Positions 28,094 to 38,072 of a stretch of DNA of 64,000 bases are shown here, piece by piece. The first letter of the stretch is position 1. Each line of letters starts with the position of its first letter. Under the pieces are notes generated by a model that made no database searches, was not told where the DNA came from, and worked only from the letters and a program-made list of their open reading frames with translations. Origin of the DNA: Lachnospiraceae bacterium (GTDB taxonomy: Bacteria; Bacillota_A; Clostridia; Lachnospirales; Lachnospiraceae); the NCBI GenBank assembly GCA_004556565.1, contig SFGN01000003.1:48252-112251 (forward strand), in the 5' to 3' direction. A program made the translations under genes and the position numbers.

Positions 28094-29779
28094 ATGAGAA
28101 GTGATACTGTAACAAAAGGGATGCAGCAGGCGCCGCACAGATCGCTGTTCAACGCACTTGGACTGACTAAGGAAGAGCTGGAGAGACCGCTGGTAGGCGT
28201 TGTAAGCTCTTATAACGAAATCGTGCCGGGGCATATGAACCTGGATAAGATTACCGAAGCTGTTAAACTCGGTGTTGCTATGGCGGGCGGAACTCCGATC
28301 ATGGTTCCGGCAATTGCTGTCTGTGACGGAATCGCAATGGGACATGTGGGAATGAAATATTCACTCGTCACAAGGGATCTGATTGCAGATTCTACCGAGG
28401 CGCTGGCAATGGCACATCAGTTTGATGCACTGGTCATGATTCCTAACTGTGATAAAAATGTGCCGGGACTTTTGATGGCAGCGGCAAGAATTAACGTGCC
28501 GACTATTTTTGTCAGCGGCGGTCCGATGCTTGCAGGACATGTAAAAGGAGAGAAGAGAAGCCTTTCCAGCATGTTCGAGGCGGTTGGCTCTTATGCGGCC
28601 GGAATTTTTTCAGAAGAAGATGTCTGCGAATTTGAAAATAAAGTATGTCCGACCTGTGGTTCCTGTTCAGGAATGTACACTGCAAACAGTATGAACTGCC
28701 TGACGGAAGTACTCGGAATGGGGCTGCCCGGAAACGGAACGATTCCGGCAGTTTATTCTGCGAGAATCCAGCTCGCAAAACATGCCGGAATGCAGGTAAT
28801 GGAGCTGTGGAGAAAGAACATCCGTCCGAGAGACATTATGACAGAAGAGGCTATTTTGAATGCTCTTACCGTCGATATGGCACTTGGATGTTCCACGAAC
28901 AGTATGCTTCATCTTCCGGCAATCGCACATGAGATCGGCATGGATTTTGAAATCTCCTTTGCAAATGGGATCAGTGAGAGAACGCCGAATCTGTGTCATC
29001 TTGCACCGGCAGGCCCGACTTACATGGAAGACCTGAATGAGGCAGGCGGTGTCAGTGCTGTAATGAATGAGCTGAATAAGAAAGGACTTTTACATACAGA
29101 TTGCATTACTGTTACAGGAAAAACTGTAGGTGAAAATATTGAAGGATGTGTAAACCGTAATCCGGAGGTTATCCGTGCAATTGACAATCCGTATTCTCAG
29201 ACGGGCGGGCTTGCAGTACTGAAAGGAAATCTGGCTCCGGACGGAAGCGTTGTAAAACGTTCTGCTGTTGTACCTGAGATGCTGATTCATGAAGGTCCGG
29301 CAAGAGTATTTGACTGCGAGGAAGATGCGATCGATGCAATCAAAGGCGGCAAAATTGTGGCAGGTGATGTCGTTGTCATCCGCTATGAGGGACCAAAGGG
29401 CGGTCCGGGTATGCGTGAGATGCTTAATCCTACATCCGCGATTGCCGGCATGGGACTTGGTTCATCTGTCGCACTGATTACGGACGGACGTTTCAGCGGC
29501 GCTTCCCGCGGGGCTTCTATCGGTCATGTATCACCTGAAGCAGCCGTCGGCGGACCGATCGCATTAGTGGAAGAAGGGGATATAATCAAAATAAATATTC
29601 CGGAAATGAAGCTGGAGCTTGATATCTCCGAGGAAGAAATGGCATCCAGAAAGGCAAAATGGCAGCCCAGAGAGCCTAAGATTAAGACGGGATATCTGGC
29701 AAGATATGCAGAAATGGTTACTTCCGGAAACAGAGGAGCCATTCTTGAAATACCGAAGAAGAACCAGGAGGTGCGCTAA
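28094..29779 (+). CDS. ilvD: Dihydroxy-acid dehydratase
   Basis: Encodes 561 residues. It dehydrates 2,3-dihydroxy acids to 2-keto acids for valine and isoleucine. Iron-sulphur cysteines are visible in CDKNVPGLLMAAARIN and CPTCGSCSGMYTANSMNCL. It starts at MRSDTVTKGMQQAPHRSLF (28094) behind GGAAGGAGAGG; an earlier in-frame start at 28052 does not fit the family. It ends one base before ilvB. Confidence 0.96.
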   Translation: MRSDTVTKGMQQAPHRSLFNALGLTKEELERPLVGVVSSYNEIVPGHMNLDKITEAVKLGVAMAGGTPIMVPAIAVCDGIAMGHVGMKYSLVTRDLIADSTEALAMAHQFDALVMIPNCDKNVPGLLMAAARINVPTIFVSGGPMLAGHVKGEKRSLSSMFEAVGSYAAGIFSEEDVCEFENKVCPTCGSCSGMYTANSMNCLTEVLGMGLPGNGTIPAVYSARIQLAKHAGMQVMELWRKNIRPRDIMTEEAILNALTVDMALGCSTNSMLHLPAIAHEIGMDFEISFANGISERTPNLCHLAPAGPTYMEDLNEAGGVSAVMNELNKKGLLHTDCITVTGKTVGENIEGCVNRNPEVIRAIDNPYSQTGGLAVLKGNLAPDGSVVKRSAVVPEMLIHEGPARVFDCEEDAIDAIKGGKIVAGDVVVIRYEGPKGGPGMREMLNPTSAIAGMGLGSSVALITDGRFSGASRGASIGHVSPEAAVGGPIALVEEGDIIKINIPEMKLELDISEEEMASRKAKWQPREPKIKTGYLARYAEMVTSGNRGAILEIPKKNQEVR

Positions 29780-29780
29780 G

Positions 29781-31457
29781 ATGCAGTTGAAGGGCGCGGA
29801 GATCATTGTAGAATGTCTGAAAGAGCAAGGGGTAGACACTGTATTCGGTTATCCGGGCGGAGCAATCCTGAATGTGTATGATGCGCTTTATGCACACCGT
29901 GATGAGATCAGGCATATTCTTACTTCACATGAGCAGGGGGCTTCTCATGCGGCTGACGGTTATGCACGTGCGACAGGAAAGGTCGGCGTATGTCTTGCTA
30001 CCAGCGGCCCCGGAGCCACAAATCTTGTAACAGGTATTGCAACTGCATATATGGATTCAATTCCTGTAGTTGCAATCACATGTAATGTCGGTGTTTCGCT
30101 TTTAGGAAAAGACAGTTTTCAGGAGATTGATATCACCGGTGTTACAATGCCGATTACTAAATATAATTTTATCGTAAAGGATGTTAATAAGCTTGCAGAT
30201 ACCATCCGCAAGGCTTTCGTAATAGCAAAATCAGGAAGACCCGGACCGGTTCTTATTGATGTTCCGAAAGATGTTACAGCGAACAAGGCTGAGTATGAAT
30301 GGGTCGATGTCAACGCCTGCAAAGCAGAACCCGCTATTGTTAATGAATGCGAGCTGAACACAGCGATTGAAATGATTCAGCATGCTGAGCGTCCCTATAT
30401 TTTTGTCGGAGGCGGTGCGGTGCTCTCAAATGCATGGGAAGAAGTGAGGGAGTTCGCGAAAAAAGTTGATGCACCTGTCACGGATTCTCTGATGGGAAAA
30501 GGTGCATTTCCGGGTACAGATCCGCTTTATACAGGCATGCTTGGAATGCATGGAACAAAAACATCTAATTTTGGAGTCAGTGAATGTGATTTGCTTATCG
30601 TCATCGGAGCACGTTTCAGCGACCGTGTGACAGGTAATACAAGCAAATTTGCAAAAAATGCAAAAATTCTTCAGATAGATGTCGATTCTGCCGAAATGAA
30701 TAAAAATGTCATGATTACTGCGGGAATACTGGGGGATATCAAAGTCGTACTGAAGGAATTGAATCAGAGACTTGAGCAAATGTCTCACAAAGAATGGCTG
30801 GAAAAAATCGAGTCATACAAAGAAAAATTCCCGCTGAAATATCATGAAGGGACACTTACCGGTCCGTACATTGTTGAAGAGATTTACAGGCAGACGAACG
30901 GCGAGGCAATCATTTCTACGGAAGTAGGGCAGCATCAGATGTGGGCGGCGCAGTATTATAAATATACGAAGCCAAGGACATTGCTCACTTCAGGCGGGCT
31001 TGGCACTATGGGATATGGTCTTGGTGCTGCTATCGGCGCAAAGACCGGATGCCCGGATAAAACAGTTGTCAATATTGCCGGTGACGGATGTTTCCGTATG
31101 AATATGAATGAAATTGCTACGGCTGTCCGCCATGAGATCCCGGTAATTGAAGTCGTAATAAATAATCATGTTCTCGGAATGGTGCGGCAGTGGCAGGATT
31201 TATTTTATGACCGCAGATATTCTGCTACAGTTCTCAGAGACAGTGTTGATTTTGCAAAGCTTGCCGAGGCAATGGGCGCAGTGGGAATTACAGTCACTAC
31301 AGAAGCCGAGTTTTCTGAAGCATTTTCAAAAGCACTGGAGATGAATCGGCCGGTATTGATTGACTGTCAAATTGATTCGGATGATAAGGTATGGCCAATG
31401 GTGGCACCGGGTGCTGCAATCAGCGATGCCTTTGATGAAGATGATATAAATAAATAA
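29781..31457 (+). CDS. ilvB: Acetolactate synthase, large (catalytic) subunit
   Basis: Encodes 558 residues of a ThDP enzyme that condenses pyruvate or 2-ketobutyrate. The ThDP-activating Glu is in HEQGASHAADGYARATG; the ThDP/Mg motif is GDGCFRMNMNEIA with INNHVLGM. It starts at MQLKGAEIIVECL (29781) directly after the ilvD stop, with AGGAGGTG inside the ilvD end. No small regulatory subunit (ilvN) follows; serC comes next. Confidence 0.95.
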   Translation: MQLKGAEIIVECLKEQGVDTVFGYPGGAILNVYDALYAHRDEIRHILTSHEQGASHAADGYARATGKVGVCLATSGPGATNLVTGIATAYMDSIPVVAITCNVGVSLLGKDSFQEIDITGVTMPITKYNFIVKDVNKLADTIRKAFVIAKSGRPGPVLIDVPKDVTANKAEYEWVDVNACKAEPAIVNECELNTAIEMIQHAERPYIFVGGGAVLSNAWEEVREFAKKVDAPVTDSLMGKGAFPGTDPLYTGMLGMHGTKTSNFGVSECDLLIVIGARFSDRVTGNTSKFAKNAKILQIDVDSAEMNKNVMITAGILGDIKVVLKELNQRLEQMSHKEWLEKIESYKEKFPLKYHEGTLTGPYIVEEIYRQTNGEAIISTEVGQHQMWAAQYYKYTKPRTLLTSGGLGTMGYGLGAAIGAKTGCPDKTVVNIAGDGCFRMNMNEIATAVRHEIPVIEVVINNHVLGMVRQWQDLFYDRRYSATVLRDSVDFAKLAEAMGAVGITVTTEAEFSEAFSKALEMNRPVLIDCQIDSDDKVWPMVAPGAAISDAFDEDDINK

Positions 31458-31484
31458 TATAAAATAAGAAAGAAGGATTTATCA

Positions 31485-32567
31485 ATGAGTAGAGTGTACA
31501 ATTTTTCAGCAGGCCCGGCAGTGCTGCCGGAAGAAGTGCTGAAGGCGGCTGCAGAAGAAATGCTGGATTACAAAGGAACCGGTATGTCTGTAATGGAGAT
31601 GAGCCACCGCTCAAAGGCGTTTGAAGAGATTATTAATGAGGCAGAGGCTGATTTGCGGGAGCTTATGGGAATTCCGGATAATTACAAGGTTCTGTTCCTG
31701 CAGGGCGGCGCGTCCACACAGTTTGCAATGATTCCGATGAATCTGATGAAAAACAGGGTTGCAGATTATATTATCACTGGACAGTGGGCGAAAAAAGCAG
31801 CAGCCGAGGCTGAAAAATACGGAAAAGTTAATCGTATTGCTTCCTCTGCAGACAAAACATTTTCCTATATTCCGGATTGCTCGGACCTTCCGATTTCTGA
31901 GGATGCTGATTATGTATACATTTGTGAAAATAATACAATTTACGGAACAAAGTATAAAACTCTTCCGGATACTAAAGGAAAACTTCTTGTTTCTGATGTT
32001 TCTTCATGCTTCCTGTCAGAACCTGTCGATGTGACAAAGTATGGCATTATTTACGGCGGTGTACAGAAAAATATCGGACCTGCCGGAACGGTAATCGTTA
32101 TCATCAGAGAAGACCTTATCACAGAAGATGTTTTACCGGGAACTCCGACTATGCTTACTTATAAAACACATGCCGATGCAAAATCTCTTTACAATACACC
32201 GCCGGCATATGGAATTTATATCTGTGGGAAAGTGTTCAAATGGCTGAAATCTATGGGCGGTCTGGAAGTGATGAAAGAACGCAATGAAAAGAAAGCAAAA
32301 CTGCTTTATGATTTCCTTGATCAGAGTACCCTGTTTAAAGGCACGGTTGTTCCTGAAGACCGTTCACTCATGAATGTTCCTTTTGTTACAGGAAATGCGG
32401 ATTTGGACGCCAAGTTTGTGAAAGAAGCAAAGGCTGCAGGCCTTGAGAACCTGAAAGGACACAGGACTGTCGGCGGTATGCGTGCAAGTATCTACAATGC
32501 GATGCCGTATAAAGGTGTGGAAGCACTGGTCGCATTTATGAAAAAATTTGAAGAGGAGAATCTGTAA
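31485..32567 (+). CDS. serC: Phosphoserine aminotransferase
   Basis: Encodes 360 residues. It transfers an amino group from glutamate to 3-phosphohydroxypyruvate. It starts with RVYNFSAGPAVLPEEVL, typical of SerC, and the PLP lysine is in YGGVQKNIGPAG. It begins 27 bases after ilvB and ends one base before the serA start. Confidence 0.96.
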   Translation: MSRVYNFSAGPAVLPEEVLKAAAEEMLDYKGTGMSVMEMSHRSKAFEEIINEAEADLRELMGIPDNYKVLFLQGGASTQFAMIPMNLMKNRVADYIITGQWAKKAAAEAEKYGKVNRIASSADKTFSYIPDCSDLPISEDADYVYICENNTIYGTKYKTLPDTKGKLLVSDVSSCFLSEPVDVTKYGIIYGGVQKNIGPAGTVIVIIREDLITEDVLPGTPTMLTYKTHADAKSLYNTPPAYGIYICGKVFKWLKSMGGLEVMKERNEKKAKLLYDFLDQSTLFKGTVVPEDRSLMNVPFVTGNADLDAKFVKEAKAAGLENLKGHRTVGGMRASIYNAMPYKGVEALVAFMKKFEEENL

Positions 32568-32568
32568 A

Positions 32569-33732
32569 ATGTATAAATATCATTGCCTGAATCCGATTTC
32601 ACCAATCGGTATTAAAGAATTTAATCAAAACTATGAATTGACTGAGACAGCAGAAGAAGCGGATGCCATTCTTGTACGCAGTGCCGCAATGCATGATATG
32701 GAGTTTGGCGCAAATCTTAAAGCGGTTGCCCGTGCAGGTGCCGGTGTCAACAATATTCCTCTTGATAAATGCGCAGAGCATGGAATTGTTGTTTTTAATA
32801 CACCGGGAGCAAATGCAAACGGTGTAAAAGAACTTGTTATTGCCGGTATGTTTCTTGCTGCACGTGATATTGTCGGCGGTATTGAGTGGGTAAAGGAAAA
32901 TGCGGGCGATGAAAATATTGCAAAAACCGCTGAAAAAAAGAAAAAAGCGTTTGCCGGCACAGAAATTCAAGGCAAAAAGCTTGGTGTCATCGGTCTTGGC
33001 GCTATCGGTGTTCTGGTGGCAAATGCCGCAGTGAGCCTGGGAATGGAAGTCTATGGATATGACCCGTACCTTTCCGTGGATTCTGCATGGAGGCTTTCAA
33101 GAAATATTTACCATGCAAAAACAGTAGATGAAATATATAAAGAATGCGATTATATTACGATTCATGTTCCGGCACTTCCGTCCACTAAAAACATGATTAA
33201 TAAAGAAGCGATCGAAATGATGAAGGAAAATGTTGTCATCCTGAATTTCGCTAGAGATGTTCTGGTTAACAGTGCAGATATACTGGAAGCACTTGAGAAC
33301 GGCGCAGTAAGACGCTATGTCACAGATTTTGCGACACCGGAGATTGCAGGAGCAAAAGGGACTATTGTAATTCCTCATCTTGGAGCTTCTACAGAAGAGT
33401 CCGAAGACAATTGTGCTAAAATGGCAGTTGCGGAGCTGAGAGATTATCTGGAAAACGGCAATATTACACACTCTGTAAATTATCCGGACTGCAGCATGGG
33501 AGTAAAGGAATCCGGTAGCAGGATTACTGTGCTTCACAAAAATGTTCCGAATATGATCGGTCAACTCACATCCGTGGTGGCACAGGAAAATATGAACATC
33601 AACCTGATGGCTAATAAAAGTAAAAATGAATATGCTTATACGATGATAGATGTTGAAGCAGATGTTCCTGTGGAAATTGAAGAGAAGCTTTCTGCAATTG
33701 CCGGGGTATTGAAAGTCAGAGTAATCAAATAA
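32569..33732 (+). CDS. serA: D-3-phosphoglycerate dehydrogenase (short form with ACT domain)
   Basis: Encodes 387 residues. It oxidises 3-phosphoglycerate, the first step of serine synthesis. The NAD-binding GLGAIGVLVAN, catalytic Arg in NFARD, Glu in ATPEIAG and His in PHLGAST are present. The last about 75 residues form an ACT domain (likely serine-sensing). The ATG at 32569 starts MYKYHCLNPISPIG; the upstream in-frame codons lie inside serC. It closes the operon. Confidence 0.95.
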   Translation: MYKYHCLNPISPIGIKEFNQNYELTETAEEADAILVRSAAMHDMEFGANLKAVARAGAGVNNIPLDKCAEHGIVVFNTPGANANGVKELVIAGMFLAARDIVGGIEWVKENAGDENIAKTAEKKKKAFAGTEIQGKKLGVIGLGAIGVLVANAAVSLGMEVYGYDPYLSVDSAWRLSRNIYHAKTVDEIYKECDYITIHVPALPSTKNMINKEAIEMMKENVVILNFARDVLVNSADILEALENGAVRRYVTDFATPEIAGAKGTIVIPHLGASTEESEDNCAKMAVAELRDYLENGNITHSVNYPDCSMGVKESGSRITVLHKNVPNMIGQLTSVVAQENMNINLMANKSKNEYAYTMIDVEADVPVEIEEKLSAIAGVLKVRVIK

Positions 33733-33830
33733 ACCGGTATAAAAATTCCCGGTTAGCTGAATGAAAAAATGGGTTGTTACTGAAAAAATTCTGCTCGGCA
33801 GCCCCGGAAACTTGAATTTAAAACTAAATC

Positions 33831-33880
33831 AAAAGACGCAAAGAGGCAGGAGGACATTTCCCGACGCTTTGCGTCTTTTT
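33831..33880 (+). terminator. Intrinsic terminator after serA
   Basis: AAAAGACGCAAAG (33831-33843) pairs with CTTTGCGTCTTTT (33867-33879), ending in a T run. A weaker hairpin, AACCGG/CCGGTT, lies directly after the serA stop near 33732-33754. Confidence 0.85.
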
Positions 33881-33891
33881 TAACCGTTTTA

Positions 33892-33920
33892 TTGACAAAT
33901 ATGACATGAATGTATACAAT
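33892..33920 (+). promoter_or_regulatory. Promoter of the GntR-family regulator
   Basis: A perfect TTGACA (33892-33897) and TACAAT (33915-33920), spacing 17. Confidence 0.75.
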
Positions 33921-33926
33921 TATACA
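33911..33926. promoter_or_regulatory. Putative GntR operator over the -10 box
   Basis: TGTATA (33911-33916), spacer CAAT, TATACA (33921-33926): a perfect inverted repeat covering the -10 box of the regulator's own promoter. This is the expected position for autorepression. That this protein binds it is inference. Confidence 0.6.
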
Positions 33927-33973
33927 AGAATTCATTTTGAGGCAAACAATATTATTCCGGGGAGGCACGAAAG

Positions 33974-34639
33974 ATGGCAGAAGAGTATCAGGAACACTCA
34001 TTGAGCGGACGGGTTTTCCAGAAAATCAGAGAAGATATTCTCAGCGGGAAATATAAAGAAAACCAGGAATTGCGTGAAAATACGATAGGAAAAAAGCTTG
34101 GCGTAAGCCGTACCCCTGTCAGAGAAGCCCTGCGTCAGCTTGAGCTTGAGGGGCTTGTTACAATTATTCCGAATAAAGGGGCCTATGTCACCGGTTTTTC
34201 GGATAAGGATATTCAGGATATTTATATGATCTGTATGCTTTTGGAAGGACTGTGTGCAAGATGGGCAACAGAGCATATCACTCAGCAGCAGCTGGATGAG
34301 CTGGATGGGGTGATAATATTGTCTGAATTTTATATGAAGAAAGACAGTAATATAAAGGATCAGATGATTTCTCTGGACAGCAGGTTCCACGAAATATTAT
34401 ATGAGGCTTCTGAGAGTCGATTCCTGAGTAAACTTTTGAATGATTTTAATAATTATGTAAAATCGATAAACGGAAGTATGCTTGTATCTTCAGACCGTAT
34501 GAGAAAATCTATCCGGGAGCATAAACAGATTTTACGTGCAATCAGGGACGGAGATGCGGATATGGCGGAGCAGCTGGCTAATGAACATGTTATGCACATG
34601 CTTCAAAACTTTAAAAGGAAAGGAATAACGGACAAATAG
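33974..34639 (+). CDS. GntR-family transcriptional regulator (FCD subgroup)
   Basis: Encodes 221 residues. The N-terminal winged helix-turn-helix is IREDILSGKYKENQELRENTIGKKLGVSRTPVREALRQLE (residues about 16-60). The C-terminal FCD ligand domain is all-helical with metal-type His and Asp residues (LDSRFHEILYEAS, REHKQILRAIRDGD). It is a metabolite-responsive DNA-binding regulator. It stands alone, 117 bases before icd; control of icd is possible but not shown. Confidence 0.9.
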   Translation: MAEEYQEHSLSGRVFQKIREDILSGKYKENQELRENTIGKKLGVSRTPVREALRQLELEGLVTIIPNKGAYVTGFSDKDIQDIYMICMLLEGLCARWATEHITQQQLDELDGVIILSEFYMKKDSNIKDQMISLDSRFHEILYEASESRFLSKLLNDFNNYVKSINGSMLVSSDRMRKSIREHKQILRAIRDGDADMAEQLANEHVMHMLQNFKRKGITDK

Positions 34640-34756
34640 ACCGGGAGCGTATCTATATAACAGTAATTCGGTTTTAAATGTCAGGAAACGGCAGATTAGT
34701 AAAGCTACGTTATTATAGCGTTTATATAAATATTTTCAAAACAGGAGGATTTAACA

Positions 34757-35953
34757 ATGGAAAAAATCAAAATGGCTACACCGATTGTTGAGATGGACGG
34801 AGACGAGATGACAAGGATTCTCTGGCAGATGATTAAAGATGATCTTCTGAGTCCGTACATTGAGTTGAATACTGAATATTATGACCTTGGGCTTGAGCAC
34901 CGCAATGAAACAAATGATCAGGTGACGATTGATGCTGCCAATGCGACTAAGAAATATAAAGTGGCTGTGAAATGTGCTACGATTACGCCAAATGCCGCAC
35001 GTATGATAGAATACAATCTGAAAGAAATGTGGAAAAGCCCGAACGGCACGATCCGCGCGATACTTGACGGTACGGTATTTCGTGCTCCTATCGTGGTTAA
35101 AGGGATCGAGCCATGTGTGAAGAACTGGAAGAAACCGATCACGATAGCAAGACATGCTTATGGTGATGTTTATAAGAACACAGAGATGAAGATTCCCGGA
35201 CCTGGAAAAGTAGAGCTTGTCTATACTGCAGAAGACGGAAGTGAAACAAGAGAACTCGTACATAGCTTTACATCTGCGGGCGTAGCTCAGGGTATGCACA
35301 ACATCTGCCGGTCTATTGAAAGCTTTGCAAGAAGCTGTTTTAATTACGCGCTGGATACAAAACAGGATCTGTGGTTTGCGACAAAAGATACGATTTCCAA
35401 AATATATGATCACACTTTCAAAGATATTTTCCAGGAAATCTTTGACGCGGAATATGCGGACAAATTTAAAGAGGCAGGCATTGTATATTTTTATACTTTG
35501 ATTGACGATGCGGTTGCGCGCGTAATGAAATCGGAAGGCGGATATATCTGGGCATGTAAGAATTATGACGGCGATGTCATGAGCGACATGGTTTCCTCTG
35601 CATTCGGCTCACTTGCCATGATGACATCTGTCCTGGTATCTCCGGAAGGATATTATGAATATGAGGCGGCTCACGGAACAGTACAGCGCCATTATTACAA
35701 ACATCTTAAAGGCGAAGAGACTTCTACCAACTCTGTCGCAACAATATTTGCATGGACAGGTGCGCTGAGAAAACGCGGGGAGCTTGACGGAAACGCAGAA
35801 CTGATGGAATTCGCAGATAAGCTGGAGAAGGCTACGATTGATACCATTGAAGCAGGAGAAATGACAAAAGACCTTGCACTGATTACCACATTGGAAAACC
35901 CGACTGTTCTGAACAGTGAAGGATTTATCAAAGCGATTGCTTCAAGACTTTAA
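34757..35953 (+). CDS. icd: Isocitrate dehydrogenase, NADP-dependent (type II, eukaryote-like)
   Basis: Encodes 398 residues of the homodimeric eukaryote-like type: MATPIVEMDGDEMTRILW at the start, the substrate arginines in KSPNGTIRAILDGTVFRAPI, and EYEAAHGTVQRHYY near the end. It makes 2-oxoglutarate and NADPH from isocitrate, mainly for glutamate synthesis in an anaerobe. It has AGGAGG before the ATG and a terminator after it. Confidence 0.95.
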   Translation: MEKIKMATPIVEMDGDEMTRILWQMIKDDLLSPYIELNTEYYDLGLEHRNETNDQVTIDAANATKKYKVAVKCATITPNAARMIEYNLKEMWKSPNGTIRAILDGTVFRAPIVVKGIEPCVKNWKKPITIARHAYGDVYKNTEMKIPGPGKVELVYTAEDGSETRELVHSFTSAGVAQGMHNICRSIESFARSCFNYALDTKQDLWFATKDTISKIYDHTFKDIFQEIFDAEYADKFKEAGIVYFYTLIDDAVARVMKSEGGYIWACKNYDGDVMSDMVSSAFGSLAMMTSVLVSPEGYYEYEAAHGTVQRHYYKHLKGEETSTNSVATIFAWTGALRKRGELDGNAELMEFADKLEKATIDTIEAGEMTKDLALITTLENPTVLNSEGFIKAIASRL

Positions 35954-35982
35954 TTGTTTGTGTAAGATTAATTTTATAAAAC

Positions 35983-36010
35983 ATACCCCCGGCAAAATGG
36001 TCGGGGGTAT
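35983..36010. terminator. Bidirectional terminator between icd and the ABC-F gene
   Basis: ATACCCCCG (35983-35991) pairs with CGGGGGTAT (36002-36010), flanked by A-rich and T-rich runs. It serves both convergent genes. Confidence 0.85.
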
Positions 36011-36040
36011 TCTTAAAATTCAGTAATTTGTTTTCTTATT

Positions 36041-37966
36041 TTATTCTGCCAGTTCGGCCCATTGTTCATATAATTCTTCAAGGGCAGCTTCATTTTTCTC
36101 TTTTTCTTCTGTAAGCTCCTGGCATTTTACAGAATTGGAATAGATATCTTCATGTGTCAAAAGCTTATCAATTTCAGCATTTCTTCCTTCCAGGGCAGCG
36201 ATCTGTTCTTCCGTCTTTTTTAAATCATTTTTACGTTTCCGTTCTCTCGCCTGCGCCTCTTTTTGTTCTTGCCAGCTTGCTTTTGAACCCGCAGCAGCCT
36301 GTGCGGCTGGCACTTCAAGTGCGGAAACAGAAGCGGATGAGGCTGCGTATATGGGAGTCAGGGAATCTCTTTTTTCAAGATAATAGTCATAATTCCCGAT
36401 ATAATTTACAAAGGTTTTATGAACCAGTTCCAAAATACGGCTTGCGGTCTGATTAATAAAATAACGGTCGTGAGATACGTATAAGACGGTACCGCTGTAA
36501 TCATTTAATGCCTGCTCCAGAATCTCCTTGGAAGTGATGTCCAGGTGGTTGGTCGGTTCGTCCAGTATCAGAAAATTTGCCTCTGAAAGCATCAGTTTTG
36601 CAAGAGATACTCGTCCTTTTTCTCCGCCGCTCAAGTCGCCGATCAATTTAAACACATCATCTCCTGTAAACTGAAAGGCAGCAAGAGTGCTGCGTATCTG
36701 TGTGTTGTTCAGATCCGGGTAGGCGTCTGATATCTCATCAAAAACCGATTTGTTATCGTGTAATACATGGTGCTCCTGGTCATAATAGCCGATATGGACT
36801 TTTGTCCCCAGTGTGATTGCTCCGGAATCTGCTTCTTCTACTGCGTTGATAATCTTTAAAAGAGTAGTCTTACCTGTGCCGTTATCCCCGATAATTGCGA
36901 CATGCTCGCCGCGTTTGATTTCAAAACCTACGTCCCTGAATAAAACCTGGCTGCCAAAGCTTTTAGTCAGATGCTCGATTTTCAGAACGTCATTTCCGCT
37001 TGTGCAGGAAGGTTCTAGTGAAAAATGAATTCCATTGGTTGTATCCAGCGGTTTGTCGATTACCTGCATTTTTTCCAACATTTTTTCCCGGCTTTCCGCA
37101 CGCTTGATTGATTTTTCCCGGTTAAATGATCTCAGCTTTTCAATGACGGCTTCCTGGTGTCTGATTTCGCGCTGCTGATTCAGGTATTCCTTCATCCTGG
37201 CATCCCTCAGTTGCTTTTTTTTGTCTGCATATTCTTTGTAATTCCCGGAATACATACGGATTTCTCCGTTTTCAATCTCAATAACTTTTGTAACGACACG
37301 GTTCAGGAAAAAACGGTCGTGTGATACAACAAGAACAGCGCCGGGATAATTCAGCAGATAAGTTTCCAGCCAGGAGACGGAGTTCAGATCCAGGTGGTTC
37401 GTAGGTTCATCCAAAAGCAGGATATCCGGTTTGGTCAAAAGCAGTTTTCCCAGTGAAACGCGGGTTTTCTGGCCTCCGGAGAGGGTATCGGTCTGTTTGT
37501 CAAAATCACATTCCTGAAACCCGAGGCCTTTAAGTACCCCGATGATTTCGCTTTCACAGGCATATCCGTTTTTAGACTCGAATTCTGAAACGAGACGGTG
37601 GTATGTATTCAGTTTTGCGGATAATATTTCCCCATCTAATGATTTCATCTCATGTTCAAGTGAACGGATCTGGTCTTCCAGCGCAAAAATGTCTTCCCGC
37701 GCCGTTTTCACTTCCTCATAAATAGTGTTCCCGCTGACTAAATTCTGCTGTTGTGCCAGATAGCCGATGGTTTTCCCTTTTGTCAGTATGATATTCCCGC
37801 TGTCGGAAGGCTCTTCGCCGACAATCATTTTTAATACCGTTGATTTTCCGGCACCGTTAATCCCGACAAAGGCAGCTTTTTCTCTGTCTTCAATATGAAA
37901 AGAACCATCACGGACAATGACGCGTTCTCCAAAAGATTTATTTAGATTATGACATGCAAGTATCAT
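36041..37966 (-). CDS. ABC-F family ATPase (ribosome-associated, YdiF/Uup-like)
   Basis: Encodes 641 residues with two ATP-binding cassettes and no membrane segments. Walker A GINGAGKST and GDNGTGKTT; signatures LSGGQKTR and LSGGEKGR; both Walker B LLDEPTNHLD-type. The linker between them is rich in Arg and Lys, and a coiled coil ends the protein (about 560-641). ABC-F proteins act on the ribosome in translation or antibiotic protection, and this one looks like a housekeeping member. The start at 37966 (MILACHNLNKSFGER) follows GGAGGAA on minus. Confidence 0.92.
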   Translation of the reverse strand: MILACHNLNKSFGERVIVRDGSFHIEDREKAAFVGINGAGKSTVLKMIVGEEPSDSGNIILTKGKTIGYLAQQQNLVSGNTIYEEVKTAREDIFALEDQIRSLEHEMKSLDGEILSAKLNTYHRLVSEFESKNGYACESEIIGVLKGLGFQECDFDKQTDTLSGGQKTRVSLGKLLLTKPDILLLDEPTNHLDLNSVSWLETYLLNYPGAVLVVSHDRFFLNRVVTKVIEIENGEIRMYSGNYKEYADKKKQLRDARMKEYLNQQREIRHQEAVIEKLRSFNREKSIKRAESREKMLEKMQVIDKPLDTTNGIHFSLEPSCTSGNDVLKIEHLTKSFGSQVLFRDVGFEIKRGEHVAIIGDNGTGKTTLLKIINAVEEADSGAITLGTKVHIGYYDQEHHVLHDNKSVFDEISDAYPDLNNTQIRSTLAAFQFTGDDVFKLIGDLSGGEKGRVSLAKLMLSEANFLILDEPTNHLDITSKEILEQALNDYSGTVLYVSHDRYFINQTASRILELVHKTFVNYIGNYDYYLEKRDSLTPIYAASSASVSALEVPAAQAAAGSKASWQEQKEAQARERKRKNDLKKTEEQIAALEGRNAEIDKLLTHEDIYSNSVKCQELTEEKEKNEAALEELYEQWAELAE

Positions 37967-38035
37967 AAGTTCCTCCTTGTGAATGTGCACTTCTGAATGC
38001 AGTACGGAATTCCCCGTTTCACACATACTTATTTA

Positions 38036-38063
38036 ATTATAGCTGAAATAGTGCAAAAAACAA
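38036..38063 (-). promoter_or_regulatory. Promoter of the ABC-F gene
   Basis: On minus, TTGTTT (38058-38063) and TATAAT (38036-38041), spacing 16. It lies back to back with the rex promoter, with about 10 bases between the two -35 boxes. Confidence 0.55.
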
Positions 38064-38072
38064 GTTAAAAGT

